8,856 nucleotides of DNA from an uncultured Enterococcus sp. (GTDB taxonomy: Bacteria; Bacillota; Bacilli; Lactobacillales; Enterococcaceae), in contig CAMJVA010000056.1 in NCBI GenBank assembly GCA_946409145.1, positions 1 to 8,856 of the forward strand. The letters are read 5' to 3'. The position numbers were made by a program, and so were the translations under genes. The notes below the pieces were generated by a model that saw nothing but the letters and a program-made list of their open reading frames with translations, was not told where the DNA came from and made no database searches. Positions 1 through 6,832 of this stretch are shown here, piece by piece; positions within the stretch are counted from its first letter, which is position 1, and every line of letters starts with the position of its first letter.

Positions 1-1047
1 AGTTCTAAAAAATTATTTAAATTAATGGTAGCTGCTCAACCAGGTTTTTCTTTCCTTTTTAACATAGTCATGGTCGTGGTTATTTGGTTAGGTGCCTTAC
101 AAATTAACCAAGGAACCTTACAAGTGGGAAATTTAATTGCCTTTATTGAATATATTTTCCACGCGTTATTTTCATTTATGTTATTTGCTACAGTATTTAT
201 GTCCTTTCCAAGAGCTAACGTTTCAGCAAAAAGAATTCAAGAAGCTTTTGATTTAGAACCAGAAATTTCTAGCCCCAAAAATGGTGTGAAAAGAGAAATC
301 AACGGAGTTTTAGAATTTAACAATGTGACTTTTGCTTACCCAGGACACGCCCAATCTCCAGTGATTAGAAATGTAAGTTTTAAAGCGCAACCTGGAGAAA
401 CAGTGGCGTTTATTGGAAGTACTGGGAGTGGTAAATCCACATTAATTCAATTAATTCCACGATTTTTTGATACCACTAAAGGTGAAATTTTAATCGATGG
501 AGTGAATATTAAAGATTACAATCTTGATGTTTTACGAAAAAGTATCGGTTACATTCCGCAAAAAGCTACATTATTTACTGGTACTATTGCAGATAATTTA
601 CGTCAAGGGAAAAAAGATGCTACGAAAGAAGAAATGCTCGAAGCTTGTGATATTGCTCAAGCTAAAGAATTTATTTTAGAAAAAGAAAAACAATTAGATG
701 AAGAATTGGCTGAAGGAGGAAGCAATTTCTCAGGAGGACAAAAACAACGTCTCGCCATTGCTCGAGCCATTATTAGACGCCCTGCTCTTTATGTCTTTGA
801 CGATAGTTTTTCAGCACTTGATTTTAAAACGGATGCCACTTTAAGAGCTCGTTTGAAAGAAGAAACAAAAGAGTCAACGGTTTTAATTGTTGCTCAAAGA
901 ATTTCCACCATTATGCATGCTGATCGCATTGTTGTGCTAAATGAAGGGGAAGTTGTGGGCATTGGGACGCATAAAGAACTATTAGCTACTTGCCCGATTT
1001 ATTATGATATTGCTGCAAGTCAACTGACGAAGGAGGAATTAGCATGA
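1..1047 (+). CDS. Heterodimeric ABC exporter, degenerate-site subunit (5' truncated)
   Basis: This is the C-terminal part of a membrane-fused ABC exporter subunit. The frame is open from base 1, so the ATG at 25 is an internal Met and the true start lies outside the window; 348 residues are visible of a usual 570-600. Numbering from base 1, two transmembrane helices (about 22-45 and 52-75, probably TM5 and TM6) precede a nucleotide-binding domain from about residue 103. That domain has Walker A GSTGSGKST (139-147), Q-loop Gln187, signature NFSGGQKQR (242-250) and Walker B ending FDD. The catalytic Glu position is Asp268 and the switch His position is Gln299 (IVAQRIS). This pairing is known from the degenerate-site subunits of heterodimeric exporters such as TM287, LmrC and BmrC. 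The next gene overlaps by 4 bases and supplies the partner. A role in multidrug or lipid/peptide export is inferred from family; the substrate cannot be read. EfrA or EfrC of enterococci are the closest named candidates, but I cannot choose between them. Confidence 0.93.
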   Translation, partial: SSKKLFKLMVAAQPGFSFLFNIVMVVVIWLGALQINQGTLQVGNLIAFIEYIFHALFSFMLFATVFMSFPRANVSAKRIQEAFDLEPEISSPKNGVKREINGVLEFNNVTFAYPGHAQSPVIRNVSFKAQPGETVAFIGSTGSGKSTLIQLIPRFFDTTKGEILIDGVNIKDYNLDVLRKSIGYIPQKATLFTGTIADNLRQGKKDATKEEMLEACDIAQAKEFILEKEKQLDEELAEGGSNFSGGQKQRLAIARAIIRRPALYVFDDSFSALDFKTDATLRARLKEETKESTVLIVAQRISTIMHADRIVVLNEGEVVGIGTHKELLATCPIYYDIAASQLTKEELA

Positions 1048-2807
1048 AAAAATCCTTTGGTAGTTTAAAACGATTATTTAAATATTTAAAACCTTATAAA
1101 GGCAAATTTATCCTTGCCATTGTTATGACTGTGATAACCGTTGTGGCTAATGCGGCTTTACCTTATATTTCAGGTTTGCCTACAACAGAAATTCAAAAAA
1201 ATGTTACTGCCGGTCAAGAGGTTAATTTTCCTTATATTTTTAAAACTTTAATGTTATTTCTTGCAGTGGGCTTAATTTATATTGGGGGGCAATTAGTAGC
1301 GGGTTTTGCCATGACTAATGTGGTGCAATCGGCAATGAAAGATTTACGCCAAACAATTTCCCATAAAATTAATCGTCTTCCTGTGTCTTATTTTGACACT
1401 CACCAACAAGGAGATTTATTATCTCGGGTGACAAACGATGTGGATGCTATTTCAGGTGCTCTGCAACAAAGTTTTATTCCAATAATTTCTGCTGTCTTAA
1501 GCATTATTATGGCACTGTCCATGATGTTTTACATTAATGTGAAAATGGCTTTGTTAGCCATTTTTATGATTCCTTTATCTTTAATTATTTCAAGAATTAT
1601 TGTTAAAGTCTCTCAAAAACATTTTAAAGGACAACAAGAAGCTTTAGGAAGCTTAAACGGTTATGTCCAAGAAACCTTAACTGGTTTTTCTGTTTTAAAA
1701 TTATATGGTCAAGAAAAAGAAACCTTAGACGGATTTAAAAAAATTAATCATCGTTTAAATTATTATGGTTTTCGTTCCGCCTTTTTATCAGGGCTAATGA
1801 TGCCACTGGTTTCTTTAACCGCTTATAGTGCCTACATTGGCATTGCTGTTTTAGGAAGTTTATATGTGATTCAAGGATTAATTTTAGTAGGGCAATTACA
1901 AGCATTTGTCCAATACATTTGGCAAATCTCTCAACCTATGGGCAATATTACCCAGCTGTCTTCTGTTTTACAAAGTGCTTCAGCTGCGACCAATCGTGTC
2001 TTTGAAATTTTAGACGAAAAAGAAGAACTACACACAGAAGATAAAAATTTAGTCTTACCAGAAAATTTCAACGGAGACGTAACGTTTTCTCATGTGGCGT
2101 TTAGTTATAGTAAGGATAAACCCTTAATTACCGATTTAAGTTTTTCTGTGAAAGCAGGACAAACTGTGGCCATTGTGGGACCAACAGGTGCTGGTAAAAC
2201 AACTTTAATTAATTTACTCATGCGTTTTTATGATGTGAATTCTGGACAAATTTTAATTGATGGCATTGATACGAAAAAAATGTCTCGGGAAAAAGTTCGT
2301 TCGCTTTTCGGGATGGTTTTACAAGATGCTTGGTTGTATCACGATACGATTTTAGAAAATATTCGTTTTGGGAAACTAGAAGCTGATGATTACGAGGTAG
2401 TAGATGCCGCGAAAACTGCTAATGTGGATCACTTTATTCGAACCATGCCTGATGGTTATGAAATGGAACTAAATGAAGAAGGATCGAATGTTTCTCTAGG
2501 ACAAAAACAATTAATGACCATTGCTAGAGCCGTCATTGCCGATCCTAAAATTTTAATTTTAGATGAAGCAACCTCTTCAGTGGATACACGCTTGGAAGCT
2601 TTAATTCAAAAAGCCATGGATAAAGTTATGGAAGGAAGAACGAGTTTTGTAATTGCTCACCGCTTGTCCACTATTCGAGATGCAGATTTAATTTTAGTAT
2701 TAGATCATGGGAATATTATTGAACAAGGCACTCATGAAAGTTTACTAGCTAAAGGTGGCTTTTATGAAAAACTTTACCATTCCCAATTTCAAGAAGAAGC
2801 AGAATAA
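1044..2807 (+). CDS. Heterodimeric ABC exporter, catalytic-site subunit
   Basis: A complete 587-residue ABC exporter half-transporter, partner of the preceding gene. Six transmembrane helices can be placed at about 21-43, 66-88, 145-164, 166-188, 250-273 and 279-299, and the nucleotide-binding domain starts near 345. Motifs seen are Walker A GPTGAGKTT (379-387), Q-loop Gln427, Walker B ILILDEATSSVD with Asp507 and catalytic Glu508, and switch His539 (IAHRLSTI). Its signature is NVSLGQKQ (482-489) instead of LSGGQ, the known change in the TM288-like partner. Because ABC sites form between subunits, this weak signature completes the same site that is already degenerate in the first subunit, leaving one good site built on this protein's Walker motifs. 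The ATG overlaps the upstream TGA (ATGA) and AGGAGG lies at 1031-1036, 7 bases away, so the start is firm and coupling is likely. Family role: ATP-driven drug or amphiphile export at the cytoplasmic membrane. EfrB- or EfrD-like; the exact orthologue is uncertain. Confidence 0.95.
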   Translation: MKKSFGSLKRLFKYLKPYKGKFILAIVMTVITVVANAALPYISGLPTTEIQKNVTAGQEVNFPYIFKTLMLFLAVGLIYIGGQLVAGFAMTNVVQSAMKDLRQTISHKINRLPVSYFDTHQQGDLLSRVTNDVDAISGALQQSFIPIISAVLSIIMALSMMFYINVKMALLAIFMIPLSLIISRIIVKVSQKHFKGQQEALGSLNGYVQETLTGFSVLKLYGQEKETLDGFKKINHRLNYYGFRSAFLSGLMMPLVSLTAYSAYIGIAVLGSLYVIQGLILVGQLQAFVQYIWQISQPMGNITQLSSVLQSASAATNRVFEILDEKEELHTEDKNLVLPENFNGDVTFSHVAFSYSKDKPLITDLSFSVKAGQTVAIVGPTGAGKTTLINLLMRFYDVNSGQILIDGIDTKKMSREKVRSLFGMVLQDAWLYHDTILENIRFGKLEADDYEVVDAAKTANVDHFIRTMPDGYEMELNEEGSNVSLGQKQLMTIARAVIADPKILILDEATSSVDTRLEALIQKAMDKVMEGRTSFVIAHRLSTIRDADLILVLDHGNIIEQGTHESLLAKGGFYEKLYHSQFQEEAE

Positions 2808-2847
2808 GAGAAACAAGTTATTTTTTTCACAATCCTAATTAAATTTT

Positions 2848-2881
2848 AAGAGTAAGGAAAAATTTTTCCTTGCTCTTTTTT
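2848..2881 (+). terminator. Intrinsic terminator of the ABC exporter operon
   Basis: The arms AAGAGTAAGGAAAAA (2848-2862) and TTTTTCCTTGCTCTT (2863-2877) are complementary with a single T-G wobble. The innermost A/T pairs must open to form the loop. T residues continue to 2881. It begins 40 bases after the ABC stop codon and separates that operon from suf. Confidence 0.88.
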
Positions 2882-2891
2882 GCATTCTGAC

Positions 2892-2917
2892 AAGTATTTT
2901 ATAATTTAATAATACTT
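2892..2917. repeat. Inverted repeat around a TATAAT sequence
   Basis: AAGTATT (2892-2898) and AATACTT (2911-2917) are perfect 7-base inverted arms with a 12-base AT-rich centre that contains a consensus TATAAT (2900-2905). I see no good -35 box at 16-18 bases upstream (2877-2882 is TTTTTG), so a promoter here is doubtful. It could be a protein-binding site, or chance in very AT-rich DNA. Confidence 0.3.
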
Positions 2918-2972
2918 ATTCTAAATAACTATTTAAAAAAGATAAATATTCTCACATTTTTAAGCAGTGAGT

Positions 2973-2989
2973 TTGAGAAATACTCTCAA
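2973..2989. promoter_or_regulatory. Operator-like inverted repeat over the suf -35 box and spacer
   Basis: TTGAGA-AATAC-TCTCAA is a perfect 6-base inverted repeat with a 5-base centre. Its left arm is the -35 box and its right arm lies in the promoter spacer, where a bound repressor would block RNA polymerase. I do not recognise it as a Fur, PerR, CodY, Rex or CIRCE site. The regulator is unknown and the operator role is inferred from position and symmetry only. Confidence 0.4.
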
Positions 2990-3001
2990 TTAGTTTACAA
3001 T
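2973..3001 (+). promoter_or_regulatory. Predicted sigma-A promoter of the suf operon
   Basis: The -35 box TTGAGA (2973-2978, 5 of 6 to consensus), a 17-base spacer and the -10 box TACAAT (2996-3001, 5 of 6) form the best housekeeping promoter in the spacer. Transcription would start near 3008 and give a leader of about 52 bases ending in AGGAGG (3047-3052), 7 bases before the sufC ATG. It lies downstream of the ABC terminator, so suf should be transcribed independently. Confidence 0.72.
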
Positions 3002-3059
3002 ATGAGAGGAGTTTCACGAAAAAAATTTACTGAGATATTTATCCATAGGAGGATGTCAC

Positions 3060-3842
3060 ATGGGGCTTTTAGAAATTAAAAATCTGCACGTTGCAGTAAA
3101 CGATGAAGAAGGAAAAAAAGAAATTTTAAAAGGTGTTAATTTAACCATGAAAACCGGGGAAATTCACGCCATTATGGGACCAAACGGAACAGGAAAATCT
3201 ACTTTATCAGCGGCCATTATGGGCAATCCTCATTATGAAGTCACTGAAGGAGAAATTTTACTGAACGGTGAAAATGTTTTAGAAATGTCAGTTGATGAAA
3301 GAGCTCGTGCAGGTTTATTTTTAGCCATGCAATATCCAGCAGAAATTCCTGGAATTACTAACGCTGATTTTATGCGAGCCGCTATGAATGCTAAACGAGC
3401 TGAAGATGATAAAATTTCTGTTATGGCCTTTTTGAAAAAATTAGATGAAAAAATGGCTCTTTTAAATATGCCTGAAGAAATGGCGGAACGTTACTTAAAC
3501 GAAGGCTTTTCTGGGGGAGAGAAAAAACGGAATGAAATTTTACAATTATTAATGTTAGAACCTACTTTTGCCATTTTAGATGAAATCGACTCAGGGTTAG
3601 ATATTGATGCTTTAAAAATTGTTTCTCGGGGAGTAAATGCTATGAATAAAGATAATTTTGGGGCGTTAATTATTACCCATTACCAACGTCTTTTAGATTA
3701 TATTACTCCTGATGTGGTTCATATTATGATGGACGGCCGAGTTGTGAAAACAGGAGATGCTACTTTAGCGAAACAATTAGAAGCTGAAGGTTATGCAGGA
3801 ATTGCCGAAGAATTTGGTATTGATTATAAAGAAGAATTATAG
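3060..3842 (+). CDS. sufC: Fe-S cluster assembly ATPase SufC
   Basis: SufC is the soluble ABC-type ATPase of the SufBCD scaffold complex in the cytoplasm; it is not a transporter, and no membrane segments are present. The 260 residues show Walker A GPNGTGKST (40-48), the SufC-type signature FSGGEKKR (150-157), Walker B AILDEIDSGLD with Asp174 and Glu175, and switch His207 (IITHYQR). The stretch LDEIDSGLDIDALK is characteristic of SufC. In this family ATP binding and dimerisation of SufC are known to reshape SufB-SufD and drive cluster formation. It is slightly longer than many SufC proteins (about 247-256), partly from a short charged stretch near residues 15-21 (DEEGKKE). The start is supported by AGGAGG at 3047-3052. 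It is the first gene of the operon; sufD starts 10 bases after its stop, and the sufD ribosome-binding site overlaps the sufC TAG. Confidence 0.98.
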   Translation: MGLLEIKNLHVAVNDEEGKKEILKGVNLTMKTGEIHAIMGPNGTGKSTLSAAIMGNPHYEVTEGEILLNGENVLEMSVDERARAGLFLAMQYPAEIPGITNADFMRAAMNAKRAEDDKISVMAFLKKLDEKMALLNMPEEMAERYLNEGFSGGEKKRNEILQLLMLEPTFAILDEIDSGLDIDALKIVSRGVNAMNKDNFGALIITHYQRLLDYITPDVVHIMMDGRVVKTGDATLAKQLEAEGYAGIAEEFGIDYKEEL

Positions 3843-3851
3843 GAGGCAGCC

Positions 3852-5132
3852 ATGACAGTAGAGATTGAAAAAATAACCCAATTATCTTTAATGGCTGAAG
3901 AACCAGATTTCTTTTTACAAAAAAGATTGGCTAGTTTTAAAGCCATGGATGACCTTTTTTTCCCTCGGTTTCAAAAAGCAAAGTATCGCTCCTTTAAACT
4001 TTTAGAAAATCCTTTAGAAGAAAGTGATACTGCTGAAGTTTTAGGAAACGTTCCTGATTTTCTACAAGTTAAAAATGGACCTGTTTTATATCAAGAAGAC
4101 GAGGTCACTCTTTTTTCTCAATTAAGTCAAGATCTTGTAGAAAAAGGAGTGATTTTCACTGATTTAAAATCAGCCTTAGTGGACTATCCAGAACTTGTTA
4201 AAGAATATTATATGACTAAAGCCGTGTTACCTAACGAAAATAAATTAACGGCTTTTCACGCAGCTTTTGTGGAAAATGGAGTCTTTTTATATGTCCCAAA
4301 AAATGTGGTCATTAAAGAACCTATTGAAATGATTTTAGCGCAAAAAAATAGTCATAAAGCTTATGTTAAACATATTTTAGTCGTGGCTGGAGAAAACAGT
4401 GAATTTTCTTTCTTACAACGAGTTCTTTCAACTGAAAATAGTGAAAAATTAGTTTCAGGAAATATTATTGCTGAAGTTATTGGAAAACCAGGAGCTAAGG
4501 TTAAATATGCCGCTTTAGATGAGTTAGGAAAAAATGTTACTGCTTATTTAAATTATCGCGGTTACTTAATGAAAGATGCCACTGTGGACTGGTCGATTGG
4601 TATGATGAGTTGTGGTAATGTTTTAGGTGATTTTGATTGTGATTTAGTAGGAGAAGGTGCCCACGCAGAAATTAAAGCCGTGGCTGTTTCCAGTGAAAAT
4701 CAAGAACAAATTATTGACACCAGAGTCACTAATAAAGCGCCCCATACAATAGGACATATTTTACAACATGGAGTTATTTTAGATGCTTCTCGTTTAACGT
4801 TTAACGGGATTGGACATATTTTTAAAGGTGCTCATGGTTCTGACGCCCAACAAGAAAGTCGTGTCTTAATTTTATCTGATGAAGCAAGAGGGGATGCTAA
4901 TCCAATTTTACTCATTGACGATAATGACGTTACAGCAGGACACGCGGCTTCTGTAGGTCAAGTAGATCCAGAAGATTTGTATTATTTAATGAGCCGCGGT
5001 ATTTCAGAAGACATGGCGCAACGTTTAGTCATTCGTGGATTTTTAGGGTCAGTGATCACTTCCATTCCCTTAAAAGACGTGCAACAAGAATTTATTAATG
5101 TGATTGAAGGAAAATTAAATGCAGAAATTTAA
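3852..5132 (+). CDS. sufD: Fe-S cluster assembly scaffold protein SufD
   Basis: SufD is the SufB paralogue that forms the SufBCD complex with SufB and SufC. The 426 residues have the SufB/SufD layout: a helical N-terminal part, a long central beta-helix region and a helical C-terminal part ending near YYLMSRGISEDMAQRLVIRGF. His364 in TAGHAASVGQVD fits by context the conserved SufD histidine (His360 in E. coli) at the SufB-SufD interface where the cluster is thought to form. Similarity to SufB of this operon is visible directly, for example YPEL-KEY, P-(E/D)NKL-A and YLMSRG in the same order. AGGAGG (3841-3846) sits 5 bases before the ATG and includes the last bases of the sufC stop codon, favouring coupled translation. 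The 3' end overlaps sufS by 14 bases. The length is close to the usual 430-440. Confidence 0.96.
   Translation: MTVEIEKITQLSLMAEEPDFFLQKRLASFKAMDDLFFPRFQKAKYRSFKLLENPLEESDTAEVLGNVPDFLQVKNGPVLYQEDEVTLFSQLSQDLVEKGVIFTDLKSALVDYPELVKEYYMTKAVLPNENKLTAFHAAFVENGVFLYVPKNVVIKEPIEMILAQKNSHKAYVKHILVVAGENSEFSFLQRVLSTENSEKLVSGNIIAEVIGKPGAKVKYAALDELGKNVTAYLNYRGYLMKDATVDWSIGMMSCGNVLGDFDCDLVGEGAHAEIKAVAVSSENQEQIIDTRVTNKAPHTIGHILQHGVILDASRLTFNGIGHIFKGAHGSDAQQESRVLILSDEARGDANPILLIDDNDVTAGHAASVGQVDPEDLYYLMSRGISEDMAQRLVIRGFLGSVITSIPLKDVQQEFINVIEGKLNAEI
5107..5111 (+). promoter_or_regulatory. sufS ribosome-binding site inside sufD
   Basis: AAGGA lies 7 bases before the sufS ATG at 5119 and within the last codons of sufD (around GluGlyLys). 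It is weaker than the other sites in the operon, so sufS may rely more on ribosomes arriving from sufD. Confidence 0.55.
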
Positions 5133-6354
5133 TGATCTTAAAAAAGATTTTCCAATATTATTTCAACAAGTAAATGAGGAAGATTTAGTTTATTTAGACA
5201 ATGCGGCCACTACCCAAAAGCCAAAAGAAGTCATTGAAACTTTAAACTATTATTATGAACATGATAATGCTAATGTTCATCGGGGAGTGCACACTTTAGC
5301 AGAACGAGCAACCAAAGAGTATGAAGCAGCTCGAGAAAACGTTAGAAAATTTATTAATGCTTCCTCCATTAAAGAAATTTTATTTACTAGAGGAACGACC
5401 ACTTCTTTAAACTGGGTGGCACAAAGTTATGGAATGAACAATTTAACAGCTCAAGACGAAATTTTAATTTCTTATGGAGAACACCACGCTAATTTAATTC
5501 CTTGGCAACAAGTGGCGAAAAAAACTGGGGCCAAATTAGTTTATGTTGCTCTAGATGAGAATGGTTTAGTAGATGAAAATGATTTTAAGCAAAAATTATC
5601 TACAAAAACAAAACTAGTTTCTCTTGCCCACGTTTCAAATGTCATTGGAGCCATTAACCCGATTAAAAAATTCACCACTTTAGCTCATGAAGTAGGCGCC
5701 GTGATGGTAGTTGATGCCGCTCAGTCTGCACCTCATATGACCATTGATGTGAAAGATTTAGATTGTGATTTTCTCGCTTTTTCCGGTCATAAAATGTTAG
5801 GACCTACAGGAATTGGTGTTTTATATGGGAAAGAAAGTTTCCTTGAAAAAATGGAACCAGTGGAATTTGGCGGAGAAATGATTGATTTTGTTTATTTAGA
5901 TGAAGCTACTTGGAAAGAATTACCTTGGAAATTTGAAGCAGGCACACCTAATATTGCCGGAGCCATTGGGTTATCTAAAGCCATTGATTATTTAAAGCAA
6001 GTGGGCATGGAAAATATTGAACAGCATGAAAAAGAATTGGTAAATTATGTTTTACCAAAATTAAAAGAAATTCCTGGACTGACTATTTACGGACCAAAAG
6101 ATCCAAGTTTACACACTGGAGTTATTTCTTTTAACTTAGATGATGTTCACCCTCACGATGTGGCCACAGCTTTAGATATGGAAGGCATTGCTGTTCGTGC
6201 AGGACACCACTGTGCGCAACCGTTAATGACTTATTTAAATGTTCCTGCCACTTGTCGAGCAAGTTTTTATTTATACAATACCAAAGAAGATTGCGACCGC
6301 TTAGTCGCTGGAATTTTGGCTACAAAGGAGTTTTTCAGTCATGGGACTTTCTAA
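5119..6354 (+). CDS. sufS: Cysteine desulfurase SufS (PLP-dependent, group II)
   Basis: SufS converts L-cysteine to L-alanine and holds the sulfur as an enzyme persulfide for SufU. The 411 residues follow the group II fold: the N-terminal substrate region VYLDNAATTQKP, the PLP-stacking motif GEHHANLIPWQ with His123, the PLP-binding lysine in SGHKMLGPTG (Lys225), FGGEMID, WKFEAGTPN, and the active-site cysteine in AVRAGHHCAQPL (Cys365). These positions lie within one residue of the well-known E. coli SufS residues (His123, Lys226, Cys364). The sequence closely resembles Bacillus SufS as I remember it, and its length is normal. The start is fixed by an N-terminus that aligns with the family. 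It overlaps the sufD stop by 14 bases, and its own 3' end overlaps sufU by 14 bases. Its neighbour sufU is the known sulfur acceptor for this SufS type. Confidence 0.98.
   Translation: MQKFNDLKKDFPILFQQVNEEDLVYLDNAATTQKPKEVIETLNYYYEHDNANVHRGVHTLAERATKEYEAARENVRKFINASSIKEILFTRGTTTSLNWVAQSYGMNNLTAQDEILISYGEHHANLIPWQQVAKKTGAKLVYVALDENGLVDENDFKQKLSTKTKLVSLAHVSNVIGAINPIKKFTTLAHEVGAVMVVDAAQSAPHMTIDVKDLDCDFLAFSGHKMLGPTGIGVLYGKESFLEKMEPVEFGGEMIDFVYLDEATWKELPWKFEAGTPNIAGAIGLSKAIDYLKQVGMENIEQHEKELVNYVLPKLKEIPGLTIYGPKDPSLHTGVISFNLDDVHPHDVATALDMEGIAVRAGHHCAQPLMTYLNVPATCRASFYLYNTKEDCDRLVAGILATKEFFSHGTF
6324..6330 (+). promoter_or_regulatory. sufU ribosome-binding site inside sufS
   Basis: AAAGGAG lies 10 bases before the sufU ATG at 6341 and is read in sufS as part of ThrLysGlu. 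It decides the sufU start, which overlaps the sufS stop codon region. Confidence 0.65.
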
Positions 6355-6832
6355 ATTAGATACCTTATACCGCCAAGTTATTTTAGATCATTCGTCAAAT
6401 CCTCATCATCATGGGACTTTAGATGAAAAAGCTACAGAAATTGAATTGCACAATCCAACTTGTGGTGATGTGATTAATTTACAAATTGATTTAAAAGACG
6501 ATAAAATTCAAGATATTGCTTTTTCTGGCAGTGGCTGTTCCATTTCTACTGCATCTGCTTCAATGATGACAGACGCTGTTATGGGTAAAACCATGGAAGA
6601 AGCGAAAGAAATGGTGTTAGAATTTTCCAAAATGGTTCAAGGAGAAGATATTAAAAATTCAGATGAACTTGGAGATGCAGCACTACTTTCTGGAGTGGCA
6701 AAATTTCCTGCGCGTATTAAATGTGCCACGTTAGCTTGGAAAGCATTGTACCAAGCTTTAGATCAAGAAGGGGACATTAAAGAAGAAACCCTCGTTCATT
6801 ATCACAAGGAGGAAGACCATGACAGAAATTAA
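6341..6832 (+). CDS. sufU: Zinc-dependent sulfurtransferase SufU
   Basis: SufU takes persulfide sulfur from SufS and passes it toward the SufBCD scaffold; in Bacillus it is a zinc-dependent sulfurtransferase rather than a classical IscU scaffold. All four residues expected for zinc binding and sulfur acceptance are present at the Bacillus positions: Cys41 and Asp43 (NPTCGD), Cys66 (GSGCSIS) and Cys128 (ARIKCATL), with Arg125 just before. The N-terminus (LDTLYRQVILDH) matches the family, which supports the ATG with its AAAGGAG site. At 163 residues it is about 15 longer than Bacillus SufU. The extra tail is charged and His-rich (HYHKEEDHDRN), and its codons contain the sufB ribosome-binding site and start codon. 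It overlaps sufS upstream and sufB downstream, by 14 bases each. Confidence 0.97.
   Translation: MGLSKLDTLYRQVILDHSSNPHHHGTLDEKATEIELHNPTCGDVINLQIDLKDDKIQDIAFSGSGCSISTASASMMTDAVMGKTMEEAKEMVLEFSKMVQGEDIKNSDELGDAALLSGVAKFPARIKCATLAWKALYQALDQEGDIKEETLVHYHKEEDHDRN
6806..6813 (+). promoter_or_regulatory. sufB ribosome-binding site inside sufU
   Basis: AAGGAGGA lies 5 bases before the sufB ATG at 6819. It is the strongest of the three internal sites and is read in sufU as HisLysGluGlu. Confidence 0.75.

Noticed and set aside
25..27. ATG at 25 as the start of the first ABC gene
   Set aside because: The frame is open from base 1, no ribosome-binding site precedes this ATG, and the protein would begin in the middle of the transmembrane domain. 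The gene is simply cut by the window edge.
2899..2913. PerR/Fur-like box upstream of suf
   Set aside because: Only the left half (TTATAAT) fits the Per-box consensus; the right half does not match.
2808..3059. Riboswitch or small RNA in the ABC-suf spacer
   Set aside because: Apart from the terminator and short inverted repeats I see no conserved riboswitch core, and the predicted leader of about 52 bases is too short for the known classes.
1..3842. Three neighbouring ABC ATPases as one transport system including SufC
   Set aside because: SufC has no membrane domain, carries the SufC-specific signature, and is separated by a terminator and its own promoter. It belongs to the SUF operon.
6339..6420. 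Direct repeat TCATGGGACTTT at 6339-6350 and 6409-6420, the first copy covering the sufU start codon
   Set aside because: A few 12-base repeats are expected by chance in a window of this size. The second copy is out of frame (ATG followed by two codons and TAG) and lacks a ribosome-binding site.
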